Positions 35,401-44,132 of a stretch of 64,000 nucleotides of DNA are shown piece by piece (the first letter of the stretch is position 1; each line of letters opens with the position of its first letter). The notes below the pieces were generated by a model. It was not told where the DNA came from. It was given only the letters and a program-made list of their open reading frames with translations, and ran no database searches. Both the position numbers and the translations under genes were made by a program. Origin of the DNA: UBA7803 sp041690675 (GTDB lineage: Bacteria; Pseudomonadota; Gammaproteobacteria; Pseudomonadales; Azotimanducaceae); NCBI GenBank assembly GCA_041690675.1, contig JAWLGU010000012.1:1-64000 (forward strand). Direction: 5' to 3'.

Positions 35401-37077
35401 TCACTCCGCCTCCTCGAATCCGTAGAGGTCCCGAGCCGCCGCCGGCGAGATCAGCCCGGCCTCCAGGTCGGCGCGGACCCGCCGCGGGTCCCGGCAGCGC
35501 ACGTCTCCCATGCCGCCGCCCCCGGGCGTTTCCATCACCAGCACGGCACCCGGCGGAACCTCGTCGCGGCCCTTGCCACGCAGACTGTCGCCGTGATGCT
35601 CGCCGCCGCGGACGTACACCCGGCCCGGCTGGCCATCGCCGCCGCCCTGTCGGCCCCGGGCCGGATGCTGCACCCGGTCGAACATCTTCGAGACCAGGAA
35701 CGGCTCGCCATGCCGGTGCGCCACCTCGATCACCTGCCCCAGACCGCCCCGATACTCGCCGATGCCGGCGGAGTCCACCCGATACTCGCGCCGCCAGATG
35801 ACCAGCGGCGAGGTCACCTCGTTGACCTCGGTGGGCGTGGTGCGGACCCCCGATGGAAAGGCCGTGGTGGAAAGACCGTCCTTGCCGGGCCGCGCCCCGG
35901 TGCCGCCGTTGTAGATGGGATTGATGACGAACGCCGCGTGCTCTGCCGGCTCGCCGAGAGGATGGGCGCTGCGGAACACCGGGTTCCAGATGCACGAAGC
36001 GCCTTCCGCCGGCACCCGCCCCGGCAGCACCTGATCGAGACAACCCAGGATCACGTCCGGCAGCATCTGCCCGATGGCGTGGCGAGCCGAGACACCCCGC
36101 GGCGGCCGGGCGTTGAGGATGGAACCCTCCGGCGCGGTGACCCGAACCCCCCGCAGCGAGCCCGCGTTGTTGGGAATGTCGCCACCGATCACGCAGCGCA
36201 CGCCGAAAGACGCGTAGGCCTCCGTGTAGGGCAGCGGCACGTTGATGCCATAGGGGGACTCCGGTGAAGTCCCCGAGAAATCCGCCCAGATCCGCTCGCC
36301 GCCGATGACCAGCCGGCATACCAGGTCCACCGGCTCATCGTAGCCGTCGATACGCATCTGATTGCGGTACTCGCCGGCGGGCAGCTGCGCGATCTCGGCG
36401 ACCATGGCGCGGTAGGAGAGATCCAGGATCTCCCGCCCGGGCGCCTCGAGATCGTCGATGCCGAAATCCTCCAGCATCTCCACGAGCTGCCGTGCGCCGG
36501 TGTCGTTGCAGGCCGCCAGCGAGTACAGATCCCCCTCCGCCACCACCGGGTCGCGCACGTTGCGGGCGATGATGGCCATCAGGGTCTCGTCGCGCCGGCC
36601 CTCTCTGAACAGGTGGCAGATGGGAATCTGCAGCCCTTCCTCGAACAAGTCGTTGGCGTCCGGCCCGAAGCCGCGGCCGCCGACATCGGCGATGTGGCTG
36701 GTGGAGGCGAACAGGGCCACGCACCGGCCGCGGTGGTAGACGGGGGTGACCACGGTGAAGTCGTTCAAGTGGCCGGTGCCGTCCCACGGGTCGTTGGTGA
36801 GGAGCACATCCCCCGGATGCAGGGTATCGAGGGGATGGCGCGCGAGAAACTTGCCCACCGACGCCGCCATGGCGTTCACGTGGCCCGGGGTTCCGGTCAC
36901 CGCCTGGGCGAGCATGCGGCCATCGGTATCGAAGACCCCCGCCGACAGGTCGCCGGCTTCACGGACCACCGTGGAGAACGCGGTGCGCATCAGCGTCTGC
37001 GCCTGCTCCTCGACGATGGCAAGCAGCCGATTCCACACCAGTTGGGTGTCGAGCGTCGTCAAACGGTCCCGGCTCAC
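35401..37077 (-). CDS. hyuB: Hydantoinase B/oxoprolinase family protein (HyuB, copy 1)
   Basis: 558 aa. Recognised by NRLLAIVEEQAQTLMRTAFSTVVREAGDLSAGVFD, DVLLTNDPWDGTGHLNDFTVVTPVY, VEMLEDFGIDDLE and the C-terminal GGHGDSL/PGGGGMGD segments of the hydantoinase B/oxoprolinase-B family. It works with HyuA as an ATP-dependent amide- or imide-ring opener, or, in related systems, as a carboxylase subunit. Its GTG start overlaps the stop of hyuA copy 1 by 4 bp. Confidence 0.92.
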   Translation of the reverse strand: MSRDRLTTLDTQLVWNRLLAIVEEQAQTLMRTAFSTVVREAGDLSAGVFDTDGRMLAQAVTGTPGHVNAMAASVGKFLARHPLDTLHPGDVLLTNDPWDGTGHLNDFTVVTPVYHRGRCVALFASTSHIADVGGRGFGPDANDLFEEGLQIPICHLFREGRRDETLMAIIARNVRDPVVAEGDLYSLAACNDTGARQLVEMLEDFGIDDLEAPGREILDLSYRAMVAEIAQLPAGEYRNQMRIDGYDEPVDLVCRLVIGGERIWADFSGTSPESPYGINVPLPYTEAYASFGVRCVIGGDIPNNAGSLRGVRVTAPEGSILNARPPRGVSARHAIGQMLPDVILGCLDQVLPGRVPAEGASCIWNPVFRSAHPLGEPAEHAAFVINPIYNGGTGARPGKDGLSTTAFPSGVRTTPTEVNEVTSPLVIWRREYRVDSAGIGEYRGGLGQVIEVAHRHGEPFLVSKMFDRVQHPARGRQGGGDGQPGRVYVRGGEHHGDSLRGKGRDEVPPGAVLVMETPGGGGMGDVRCRDPRRVRADLEAGLISPAAARDLYGFEEAE

Positions 37078-39203
37078 GTCGCTCCTCCTGCGGCCCGCCC
37101 TGCCGCCCGTCGCTCCAGCACCAGGTAGCCTCGTGCGTCCACGTGGAAGTCGAACTCGGCGCTCACCACGGTGGTGGTCTGCGCCTCCACCACCAGGGCC
37201 GGCCCCGGTGCCCGGTGTCCGGGCTCGAGCCGCGCCCGCAGATACACCGCGGCCTCGGTCTTCTGCCGGCTGGCGGGATCGACCAGCTCACAGGTCTGCT
37301 CGACCACGACCGGCTGCGGAGCCGGAACGGGCAGCGCACGAGGCGGGTCCGGGTCCCGGGCCGCCAGGGTCAGCGTCCAGCTCAATATCTCGACGTCCAA
37401 GTGAGGAATGACGCGCCCGTACAGGCGCTGGTACTCCGCCTCGAACGCCCGGTGCAGCTCGCTGGCATGGTCGGCGGTCAAGGCAACCGCCGGCACGGGC
37501 ACCGCGATCTCGTAGCCCTGACCCACGTAGCGCATGTACGCCCGGCGCAGCTCCCGCAGCGCTCCCTGGGCATCGTCAGCCTCGGGCAACGCGGCGCGAA
37601 CCACGGCCGCCGCCTCCTCGCGCATCTCGGCCATCACGGCATTGGCCGCCTGCGGATCGAAGGCCGACAACCGCTGATACCGGCTGCGCACCACCTCGTA
37701 AGCCACCGGCGCCAGGAGAAAGCCGATGGCGGAGCCCACCCCGGCGCCGCTGGGTACGACGATGCGGTCGATCTTGAGCTTGCCGGCCAGCGCGGCCGCG
37801 TGCAGCGGCGCGGCGCCGCCGTAGGCCACCAGGGTGCGGGAGGCCGCGTCGGTGCCCCACTCCACCGCGTGGGCCCGCGCGGCGGCGGCCATGTTCTCGT
37901 CCACCACCTCGGCGACCCCGACCGCGGCCAGCTCCGCATCGAGCCCCTGAGGGTCCCCGACCTCGGCCGCCAGGGCCCGGCGCGCCGCGGCGACGTCGAG
38001 CTGCATGCGCCCACCGGCGAAGTACTCGCGCTGTATGCGGCCGAGCAGCACGTCCGCGTCGGTCACCGTGGGCAGCCTTCCGCCGCGGCCATAGCAGGCG
38101 GGGCCGGGCTCGGAGCCGGCGCTGGCGGGACCCACGTTGATGCGCTGGAGCTTGTCCACGTGGGCGACAGAACCACCTCCGGCGCCGATCTCCACCATCT
38201 CGATCACGGGGATGCGCACGGGCAGACCGCTGCCCTTCTTGAAGCGATAGACCCGGCCCACCTCGAACGACCGGGAAAGCAGCGGAGCGCCACGGTCGAT
38301 GAGACAGATCTTCGCGGTGGTACCGCCCATGTCGAAGGAGAGCACGCGATCGTAACCGCCCTCCCGGGCCACCCGGGCCGCCAGAATGGCGCCACCGGCA
38401 GGCCCGCTCTCCACCAACCGGATGGGGAACCGGGCCGCCGTGCCGAGGGTCGTCAAGCCGCCGCCGGAGGTCATGAGCAGCACGGGGCAATCCATGCCCA
38501 GCCCGCGGAGCTGACGTTCGAGGCTCTCGAGGTAGCGGCCCATGAGGGGCTTCACGTAGGCATTGGCGCAGGTGGTGGAGAGCCGCTCGTACTCACGGAT
38601 CTCCGGGCACACCTCGCAGGAGAGGGTCACCGCCACCCCGGGCAGGGCGCGCCGCAGATACTCCCCCACCTCCTGCTCGTGCCGCGGGTTGGCGTAGGAA
38701 TGCAGCAGGCCCACCGCGACGCTTTCCACTCCCCGGTCGCGCAGCCCCGCGACGAGCGGATCCAAGGCCGCCCGATCCAGCGGGCGCAGCACCTGGCCCT
38801 GCGCGTCCAGCCGCTCAGGCACCGGCAGGCGCAGCGCCCGGGGGACCAGTGGCTCCGGCCGATCGATGCCGATGTCGTACTGCTCGAAGCGGTTCTCGAA
38901 CGCCATCTCCACGGCGTCCCGGTGCCCCTCGGTGGTGACCAGCGCGGTGACGGCGCCGCGGCGCTCGATCAGGGCGTTGGTCGCCAGGGTGGTGCCGTGC
39001 AGCAGCAGCCGCACGTCGGCCGCCGCCACGCCCGCCTCGCCGAGCACCTGCCGGACGCCGGCGAGGACCCCATTGGCCGGATCGTCGTACGTGGTCAACA
39101 CCTTGGTGGTGAATCCGCCGACGCCGTCGCGGCCGGTATCCAGCACCACGTCGGTGAAGGTGCCGCCGATGTCGACGGCTAATCTGATGCCTGCGCTCCC
39201 CAT
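37074..39203 (-). CDS. hyuA: Hydantoinase/oxoprolinase A family protein (HyuA, copy 1)
   Basis: 709 aa. The N-terminal ATPase signature DIGGTFTDVVL, LLHGTTLATNALIERRGA, and the middle SFDMGGTTAKICLI and VEIGAGGGSVAHVDKLQ are classical for HyuA/acetone-carboxylase beta-like proteins. The C-terminal region has YRQRLYGRVIPHLDVEIL and ADTTVVSAEFDFHVD. With HyuB it would perform an ATP-dependent opening of a cyclic amide (hydantoin, oxoproline) or a carboxylation. The stop overlaps the HyuB start; the start lies 4 bases after the stop of an MFS transporter gene. Confidence 0.92.
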   Translation of the reverse strand: MGSAGIRLAVDIGGTFTDVVLDTGRDGVGGFTTKVLTTYDDPANGVLAGVRQVLGEAGVAAADVRLLLHGTTLATNALIERRGAVTALVTTEGHRDAVEMAFENRFEQYDIGIDRPEPLVPRALRLPVPERLDAQGQVLRPLDRAALDPLVAGLRDRGVESVAVGLLHSYANPRHEQEVGEYLRRALPGVAVTLSCEVCPEIREYERLSTTCANAYVKPLMGRYLESLERQLRGLGMDCPVLLMTSGGGLTTLGTAARFPIRLVESGPAGGAILAARVAREGGYDRVLSFDMGGTTAKICLIDRGAPLLSRSFEVGRVYRFKKGSGLPVRIPVIEMVEIGAGGGSVAHVDKLQRINVGPASAGSEPGPACYGRGGRLPTVTDADVLLGRIQREYFAGGRMQLDVAAARRALAAEVGDPQGLDAELAAVGVAEVVDENMAAAARAHAVEWGTDAASRTLVAYGGAAPLHAAALAGKLKIDRIVVPSGAGVGSAIGFLLAPVAYEVVRSRYQRLSAFDPQAANAVMAEMREEAAAVVRAALPEADDAQGALRELRRAYMRYVGQGYEIAVPVPAVALTADHASELHRAFEAEYQRLYGRVIPHLDVEILSWTLTLAARDPDPPRALPVPAPQPVVVEQTCELVDPASRQKTEAAVYLRARLEPGHRAPGPALVVEAQTTTVVSAEFDFHVDARGYLVLERRAAGRAAGGAT

Positions 39204-39207
39204 GAGC

Positions 39208-40413
39208 TCATGCCGCCGCCGGCTCCGGGCGCGGGCCTCGCAGCCGCCACAGGCTGGAACCCGATGCCATCACCAGCATGATGGTGAACATGGCCACGGC
39301 GCAGATGAGCAGCGCCATGCGAGGGCCCACCACCTCCACCAGATAGCCGTTGAGCAGCGCACCCACCGGCCCCGCGCCCATGAACGAGAACGAATAGAAG
39401 CTCATCACCCGGCTGCGCTGCGCCATCGGCGCCTGCTCCTGCATGATGGTGCGGGACATGGTCATGGCCACGCCACCGCACAACCCCCAGACGAACAGCG
39501 ACGCCAGAAACACCGGGAACGCCGGCGCGAACGCCGCCGCCGCGAGCACCAGGGCCCCCAGCGCCTGGGCTACCACCAGAGCGCGTCCCTGACGGTGCAC
39601 GTCGCCCAGGCGCAGCAGCAGGATGATGGTGGTGAGCAGCCCGAGGCTGTTGCTGCCGTTCATCAGAGCCAGATCGGAGGCGTCCCCCGCGAAGGCTTCG
39701 CGGACCAGCAGTGGCATGGTGACGATGTAGGAGCCCATGAAGAACAGAGCCATGCTGGTGTTCTGCACCAGGATCATACGCATCGCCGGGGACGACAACA
39801 CCGTGCGGCCACCTTCCGCCAGCGAGTGCGAGAGCCGCGGTGTCGCGCTGCCCGCGCCGTGGCGCTGGTTCTCGATGCGAGCGAATCCGAATATGCCCAC
39901 GGCGAGCACCAGCGCCTGAATGGCCAGGATCGGCTCCGGTCCCGCCAGGTCCGCCAGCGAGGCCGTAAGAAAACCCACCACCTGCAGGCCGAACTGGATC
40001 ATGCTGGTCAGCATCACGGTACGCTGCACCCGCCCCTCCGCCACCTGGCTCAGCAGGCCGTCCCGGGCGGGCGTGACGAACGCCTGGGCACACCCCATCA
40101 GCACCGCGTAGCCGATCATGATCGCGAAGCTGAGTTGCCCCGCCGCCACCAGCCACAGCAGGATCGCCGGCGCCAGCATGGCCACCGCCTGGGCCAGCAA
40201 CGCCATGCGCCGGGCGCCGAACCGGTCGGCGTAGCTGCCGCCGATGAGGATCAGCAGGGTCCCCGGCAGCAGCAGAGACATCTGCGCGATGCCCACCTTC
40301 TCCGGGGTCTCGTGCAGCACCATGGTCACCAGCCACGCGAACATGACCCCCTGGATTCCGAAAGCCAGAAACCAGCTGCCTGTTCCGAGCAGGTAATAGT
40401 TCAGCGGACGCAT
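39208..40413 (-). CDS. MFS transporter
   Basis: 401 aa from ATG 40413 (a GTG at 40422 could add three residues). About 12 hydrophobic segments, with the MFS loop motif GGSYADRFGARRMAL between TM2 and TM3, and TPARDGLLSQVA in the N-half. It resembles the MFS_3/EntS exporter subfamily. The gene sits directly upstream of hyuA and hyuB on the same strand, so a role in importing their substrate or exporting a product is likely. The direction of transport is not shown. Confidence 0.9.
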   Translation of the reverse strand: MRPLNYYLLGTGSWFLAFGIQGVMFAWLVTMVLHETPEKVGIAQMSLLLPGTLLILIGGSYADRFGARRMALLAQAVAMLAPAILLWLVAAGQLSFAIMIGYAVLMGCAQAFVTPARDGLLSQVAEGRVQRTVMLTSMIQFGLQVVGFLTASLADLAGPEPILAIQALVLAVGIFGFARIENQRHGAGSATPRLSHSLAEGGRTVLSSPAMRMILVQNTSMALFFMGSYIVTMPLLVREAFAGDASDLALMNGSNSLGLLTTIILLLRLGDVHRQGRALVVAQALGALVLAAAAFAPAFPVFLASLFVWGLCGGVAMTMSRTIMQEQAPMAQRSRVMSFYSFSFMGAGPVGALLNGYLVEVVGPRMALLICAVAMFTIMLVMASGSSLWRLRGPRPEPAAA

Positions 40414-40453
40414 GAATAACACGCGCAGGAAGGGCCGGGTGCGCCCCCCGGCG

Positions 40454-40675
40454 CTATTCGCTGCCTTCGCAGTCGGCGTCGAAGGAGATCAGCACGGCCT
40501 TGACCCGCTCGAACTCCTCCTGCGTGAGCGCGCCCTGCTCCACCGCGCGCTGCAGGTCGATCATCTGCTGACCGATGGAAACGTCGCCGAGCCGGATGGT
40601 GTCGTTGTCACCGTTGAAGCAGCCGCCGAGCAGACCCACGCTCAGCAGCACCGCCGCCGGTCCCGCATATCTCAT
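40454..40675 (-). CDS. SHOCT-like small lipoprotein
   Basis: 73 aa. Signal with lipobox LLGGC (residues about 15-19). The C-terminal GDVSIGQQMIDLQRAVEQGALTQEEFERVKAVLI fits a SHOCT-type short helical domain (L..L...G.L...EF...K). Cytoplasmic SHOCT domains are usually at protein C-termini; here it would face the periplasm as a lipoprotein. It lies between the MFS gene and a TonB receptor gene. Function unknown. Confidence 0.72.
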   Translation of the reverse strand: MRYAGPAAVLLSVGLLGGCFNGDNDTIRLGDVSIGQQMIDLQRAVEQGALTQEEFERVKAVLISFDADCEGSE

Positions 40676-40758
40676 CGTCTAACGCTCCAGCCACGAGGGA
40701 GCGCGCATGATAACCCGGCTGATGGCGAGCGGCCGAACCTGCGGCCCGAGCCGGCCGC

Positions 40759-43260
40759 TCAGAACCGGTAGGTGAAGTCCACCCCGTAGCTGTCCTCCGG
40801 GGCCTCGTGGATGAACGAGCCGCCGAATTCGGGTGCGACGATCACTTCCTCGAGGTAGTCCTCGTTGCTGATGTTGCGGCCCCAGGCGGTGGCACTCCAC
40901 TGCCGGCCGTGCAGCGACACCCGCAGATCCAGGGTATTGAAAGGATCCCGCTTGGTCTGGCTGGTGTCCGACTCCACCGGGAAACCGAGCAGCGCCGTCC
41001 AGATGGCCGGCTGCTGGTTGTCCTGCACCGTATGGAACCAGGTCTCGCCCACCCGGGCGTAGTCGAGCCGCAACACCAGGTTCAGGCCATCCCCCAGGTT
41101 CTGCTGCCACTGCCCGCCCAGGTTCAGCGTGTACTCCGGCGCCAGGGGCGCCTCGTTGCCCTCGGTCTCGGGCCGGTGGCGGTTCTCCTGAATCTCGCCG
41201 TCCGTGTAGCCGAAGCCGCCGGTGAGCGCGAACGCGTCCGTCATCTGGTACGCCACGTCGAACTCGAAGCCGCGCAGCCGCAGTTCGTCGATGGTGGTGA
41301 CGACCCGGAGCAGGCCGAAGGGTCCGGCGAAGAACTCGAAGAACTGGTTGTCGTCCACGTCGGTCTGGAACACGGCGCTGTTGATTTTCAGACGCCCGTC
41401 CAGGTAGACACCCTTCAGGCCCACCTCGAACGCCTGGGTCACCTCCTTGTCGTACTCGTCGTTGACGTCGAGGCCGGCCCCCACCGAACCGAGCCCGAAC
41501 GGGTCGCCGCTGTTGAACCAGAACTCGGTAACGGCCTGACTGCCCAGGCTGTTGAAGCCGCCGGAGCGAAAGCCGACTCCGTAGGAGGCGTAGAGGCTGG
41601 TGGCGTCGGTCCAGTCCCAGCGCAGCGCCACCCGGGGCTGGAACTGATTGAACGTGCGGTCCCGGCTGGGGATTGCTTCGCTCACCGCGGTTCGCGCCGG
41701 GTTCAGCGGTCCGCCCCCGCCGTAGAGCAGCGCCGAGGGCTCGAGCGGCACGTTGTTCTCGACCTCCCGCTCCTCTCGGTCGAAGCGCCCCTCCAGGGAA
41801 AGCTCCAGGTCGTCGCGCAGGTCGATGGCCACCTGCGCGAAGGCGGAGTACACCCGGGTGTCGAAATCGTCCCAGAACAGCAGGTCCGTCGGGTTCGGTC
41901 CCGTGGCCGGCACGAAGGGCTGCTCGAGAAAGCCCTCCCCCAGGTCGGCTCCGTACCCCACCACGACCTCACGGTCGATGTCCGCGGCATACGCTCCCAC
42001 CAGCCAGGTCACGGGCGTGTCCGTGGGCCCGGCCAGCCGCAGCTCCAGACTGACGTCGCTCTGGTTACGCTCCTGATACTGGTAGCCGTCGCAGGTCAGC
42101 GGCGTGTACGCGCCCAGCAGGCTGTTGGCCGCCGTCGGCGGCTGACCCGGGGCGGCGAAGAGGAACTGGGGCGGCGCGCCATTCACCAGCTCGATGGTCT
42201 CCGGAGTCACCGAGGCGGCGCAGGCGGGTACCGCGGAGTAGCCACCGAAGGCGGCGCTGGTGCCGTCGGAGAGCAGGCTCTCTTCCAGGTCGTTGTAGGC
42301 CAGGATGGCGGTCACCGAATAGCCGTTGCCCAGTTCGTGGTCCAGTTTCAGCGATGCGTCCCAGACGTCCTGCTCGTTGTTCGGCGGCACGTTGAACATG
42401 TACTGGAAGTCGTGATCGTTGACGTCGATGAAGAAGAGCTCGTCCCCGGGCGTACCGAAATTGGTGAAGCCCGGCAGCGCGAAGGTGGCGTTGAAGTTGA
42501 TGGTACCGGCGTCCGTCTGGGAGTAGCCCAGGCGCAGGTCCCAGGTCGTGGCGCCGGCCTCGTACACCAGCCGGCCGCGTACCGTATCGTCCTCGAAGAA
42601 ATCCACGTTGTGCTCGTCGAGGAAAACGTTCCGGTAATGCCCATCGGTCTCGCGGTGGCTGAAGCTGAGCCTGCCGAGCAGGTCTTCGCCCAACGCCCCG
42701 GAAACCGCCCCCTGCAGCCGATAGCTGTCGTTGTTGCCCACCCCGCCGGTGAGCTCGGCCTCGAACTCCTCGGCGGGTTTGCGTGTGGTGATGAGGATGG
42801 CGCCCGACGAGGCGTTACGGCCGTACAGAGCGCCCTGCGGCCCCTTCAGCACCTCGATCTGGGCCACGTCGAGAAGCTCGCGGTTGAAGGCGTTGGGATT
42901 GGTGATGAGCACGCCGTCCACCACCAGGGCGAAGTTGGACTCGGCATCCCGGGTGGAGGTGATACCGCGGATGGTCACCAGGGTATCGCCGGTGTTGGCG
43001 GTATCGGCCATCACCACGTTCGGGGTCAGGGCGATGAAGTCCTCAGGGCGCTGAATGCCTGCGTCCTCGATCTCGTCCGCGGTGAACGCCGTGACGGCGA
43101 TGGGCACGTCGGAGAGCGTCTCCGCCGCGCGCCGCGCGGTCACGACCACCTCTTCGATGGCCTCGGCGGCCGCCGCAGACGGGACCGCGCCTGCGGAGAC
43201 GATTGCGCTTACGGCGAGCCCGGAAGCAACGGGCAGGATGTTGGGTCGACGCCGGCTCAT
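40759..43260 (-). CDS. TonB-dependent receptor
   Basis: 833 aa. Signal peptide (residues 1-32), TonB box EEVVVTARR, plug with DVPIAVTAFTADEIEDAGIQRPEDFIALTPNVV and GPQGALYGRNASSGAI, then a long barrel with YSASYGVGFRSGGFN, FEVGLKGVYLDGRLK, and the aromatic C-terminal YGVDFTYRF. GGAGG precedes the ATG. It imports a ligand too large for porins across the outer membrane, using TonB energy. The ligand is not identifiable; the neighbouring catabolic genes suggest an organic substrate rather than only iron. Transcribed divergently from the GntR regulator gene. Confidence 0.95.
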   Translation of the reverse strand: MSRRRPNILPVASGLAVSAIVSAGAVPSAAAAEAIEEVVVTARRAAETLSDVPIAVTAFTADEIEDAGIQRPEDFIALTPNVVMADTANTGDTLVTIRGITSTRDAESNFALVVDGVLITNPNAFNRELLDVAQIEVLKGPQGALYGRNASSGAILITTRKPAEEFEAELTGGVGNNDSYRLQGAVSGALGEDLLGRLSFSHRETDGHYRNVFLDEHNVDFFEDDTVRGRLVYEAGATTWDLRLGYSQTDAGTINFNATFALPGFTNFGTPGDELFFIDVNDHDFQYMFNVPPNNEQDVWDASLKLDHELGNGYSVTAILAYNDLEESLLSDGTSAAFGGYSAVPACAASVTPETIELVNGAPPQFLFAAPGQPPTAANSLLGAYTPLTCDGYQYQERNQSDVSLELRLAGPTDTPVTWLVGAYAADIDREVVVGYGADLGEGFLEQPFVPATGPNPTDLLFWDDFDTRVYSAFAQVAIDLRDDLELSLEGRFDREEREVENNVPLEPSALLYGGGGPLNPARTAVSEAIPSRDRTFNQFQPRVALRWDWTDATSLYASYGVGFRSGGFNSLGSQAVTEFWFNSGDPFGLGSVGAGLDVNDEYDKEVTQAFEVGLKGVYLDGRLKINSAVFQTDVDDNQFFEFFAGPFGLLRVVTTIDELRLRGFEFDVAYQMTDAFALTGGFGYTDGEIQENRHRPETEGNEAPLAPEYTLNLGGQWQQNLGDGLNLVLRLDYARVGETWFHTVQDNQQPAIWTALLGFPVESDTSQTKRDPFNTLDLRVSLHGRQWSATAWGRNISNEDYLEEVIVAPEFGGSFIHEAPEDSYGVDFTYRF

Positions 43261-43295
43261 GAATGATTCCCTCCTCCGCAGGTAACGGCGGGGTC

Positions 43296-43307
43296 ATTGT
43301 ATACATT
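43296..43307. promoter_or_regulatory. Candidate GntR operator, upstream of regulator and TonB receptor
   Basis: ATTGTATACATT, a near-perfect palindrome around TGTATACA (43298-43305), in the divergent space between the TonB receptor and the GntR-family gene. The same core recurs at 44093-44100 on the other side of the regulator gene. FCD-type GntR proteins commonly bind such palindromes. Confidence 0.75.
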
Positions 43308-43351
43308 AAAAGGTTTAACATGGGAACCACACCGATTCCGGAGCTTCCAAC

Positions 43352-44074
43352 GTGAGCAGCGCCGCCGACCGGGCCTACGCCACCATCCGCGCCAGCATCC
43401 TGAACGGCACCTTCCCGCCGAACGCGCGCCTGAAGGAAAACGAGCTGGTGGACTTCTGCGGCGTCAGCCGAACGCCGGTGCGGGAAGCCCTGCGCCGCCT
43501 GGCGGCAGAGGATTTCGTGGTGATCACGCGCAATCAGGGGGCCCAGGTGAAGTCCTGGAGCCACGACGACCTGGACGACCTGTTCGCCCTGCGCGCCCTG
43601 CTCGAAGGCCACGCGGCGGAACGGGCCGCCCGCCGCACGTCGCCCGAGGATCTGCGCCGGATCGCCGCCGCCATCCAGGAAATGGACGCCGTTCTGGCGG
43701 GTGACACGCCCCAGGACGAGCAGGTGAGCGAGTTCCTGCGGCTCAACCGGGTGGTGCACGAGACGGTGTGGCGCGCGTCGGGCAGCACGCGGCTGATGCG
43801 CATACTGCGTCACCTGGTGGAGCAGGCGCTGATGGCCCACACCGCCCAGCGTTTCTCACTGACACGCATCGCCGAGTCCCATCATCACCACCAGGACTTG
43901 CTCCGTGCGCTTCAATCCCGAGACGCCGCGTGGGCGGAAGCCATCATGCGCAGCCACATCCACGCGGCGCGCCGGGCCCTGGAGCACGCCGCTCCCGCCC
44001 CGCAACGGCCCCCGGCTGGCGGCGAGCCGGCGCGGCAGCAACCGCGGGCTCGCCACGACTCTCGGGCCGAGTAG
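43352..44074 (+). CDS. GntR family transcriptional regulator (FCD subfamily)
   Basis: 240 aa from GTG 43352. N-terminal winged helix: DRAYATIRASILNGTFPPNARLKENELVDFCGVSRTPVREALRRLAAEDFVVI. C-terminal FCD domain with the metal/effector-binding Asp/His residues in LRLNRVVHETVW and HHHHQDLLRALQ and AIMRSHIHAARRALE. The C-terminal tail is basic and low complexity. Flanked by two TGTATACA palindromes, one upstream of itself and one before the CoA-transferase gene, so autoregulation and control of both operons are likely. The effector would be an acid metabolite. Confidence 0.93.
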   Translation: MSSAADRAYATIRASILNGTFPPNARLKENELVDFCGVSRTPVREALRRLAAEDFVVITRNQGAQVKSWSHDDLDDLFALRALLEGHAAERAARRTSPEDLRRIAAAIQEMDAVLAGDTPQDEQVSEFLRLNRVVHETVWRASGSTRLMRILRHLVEQALMAHTAQRFSLTRIAESHHHHQDLLRALQSRDAAWAEAIMRSHIHAARRALEHAAPAPQRPPAGGEPARQQPRARHDSRAE

Positions 44075-44090
44075 ACAGGCCGCAAGGCTA

Positions 44091-44102
44091 CATGTATACA
44101 AT
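44091..44102. promoter_or_regulatory. Candidate GntR operator before the CoA-transferase operon
   Basis: CATGTATACAAT with the TGTATACA core at 44093-44100, 30 bases upstream of the CoA-transferase start. Same word as the palindrome at 43298-43305. Position between the regulator stop and the next gene fits an operator at the promoter of the catabolic operon. Confidence 0.75.
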
Positions 44103-44132
44103 TCCGCTCGGACCAAGGAACGACGCAGCTAG

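Noticed and set aside
40807..43266. Plus-strand open frame of 819 codons opposite the TonB receptor
   Set aside because: It is the high-GC antisense shadow of the receptor gene; no domain pattern and no ribosome binding site.
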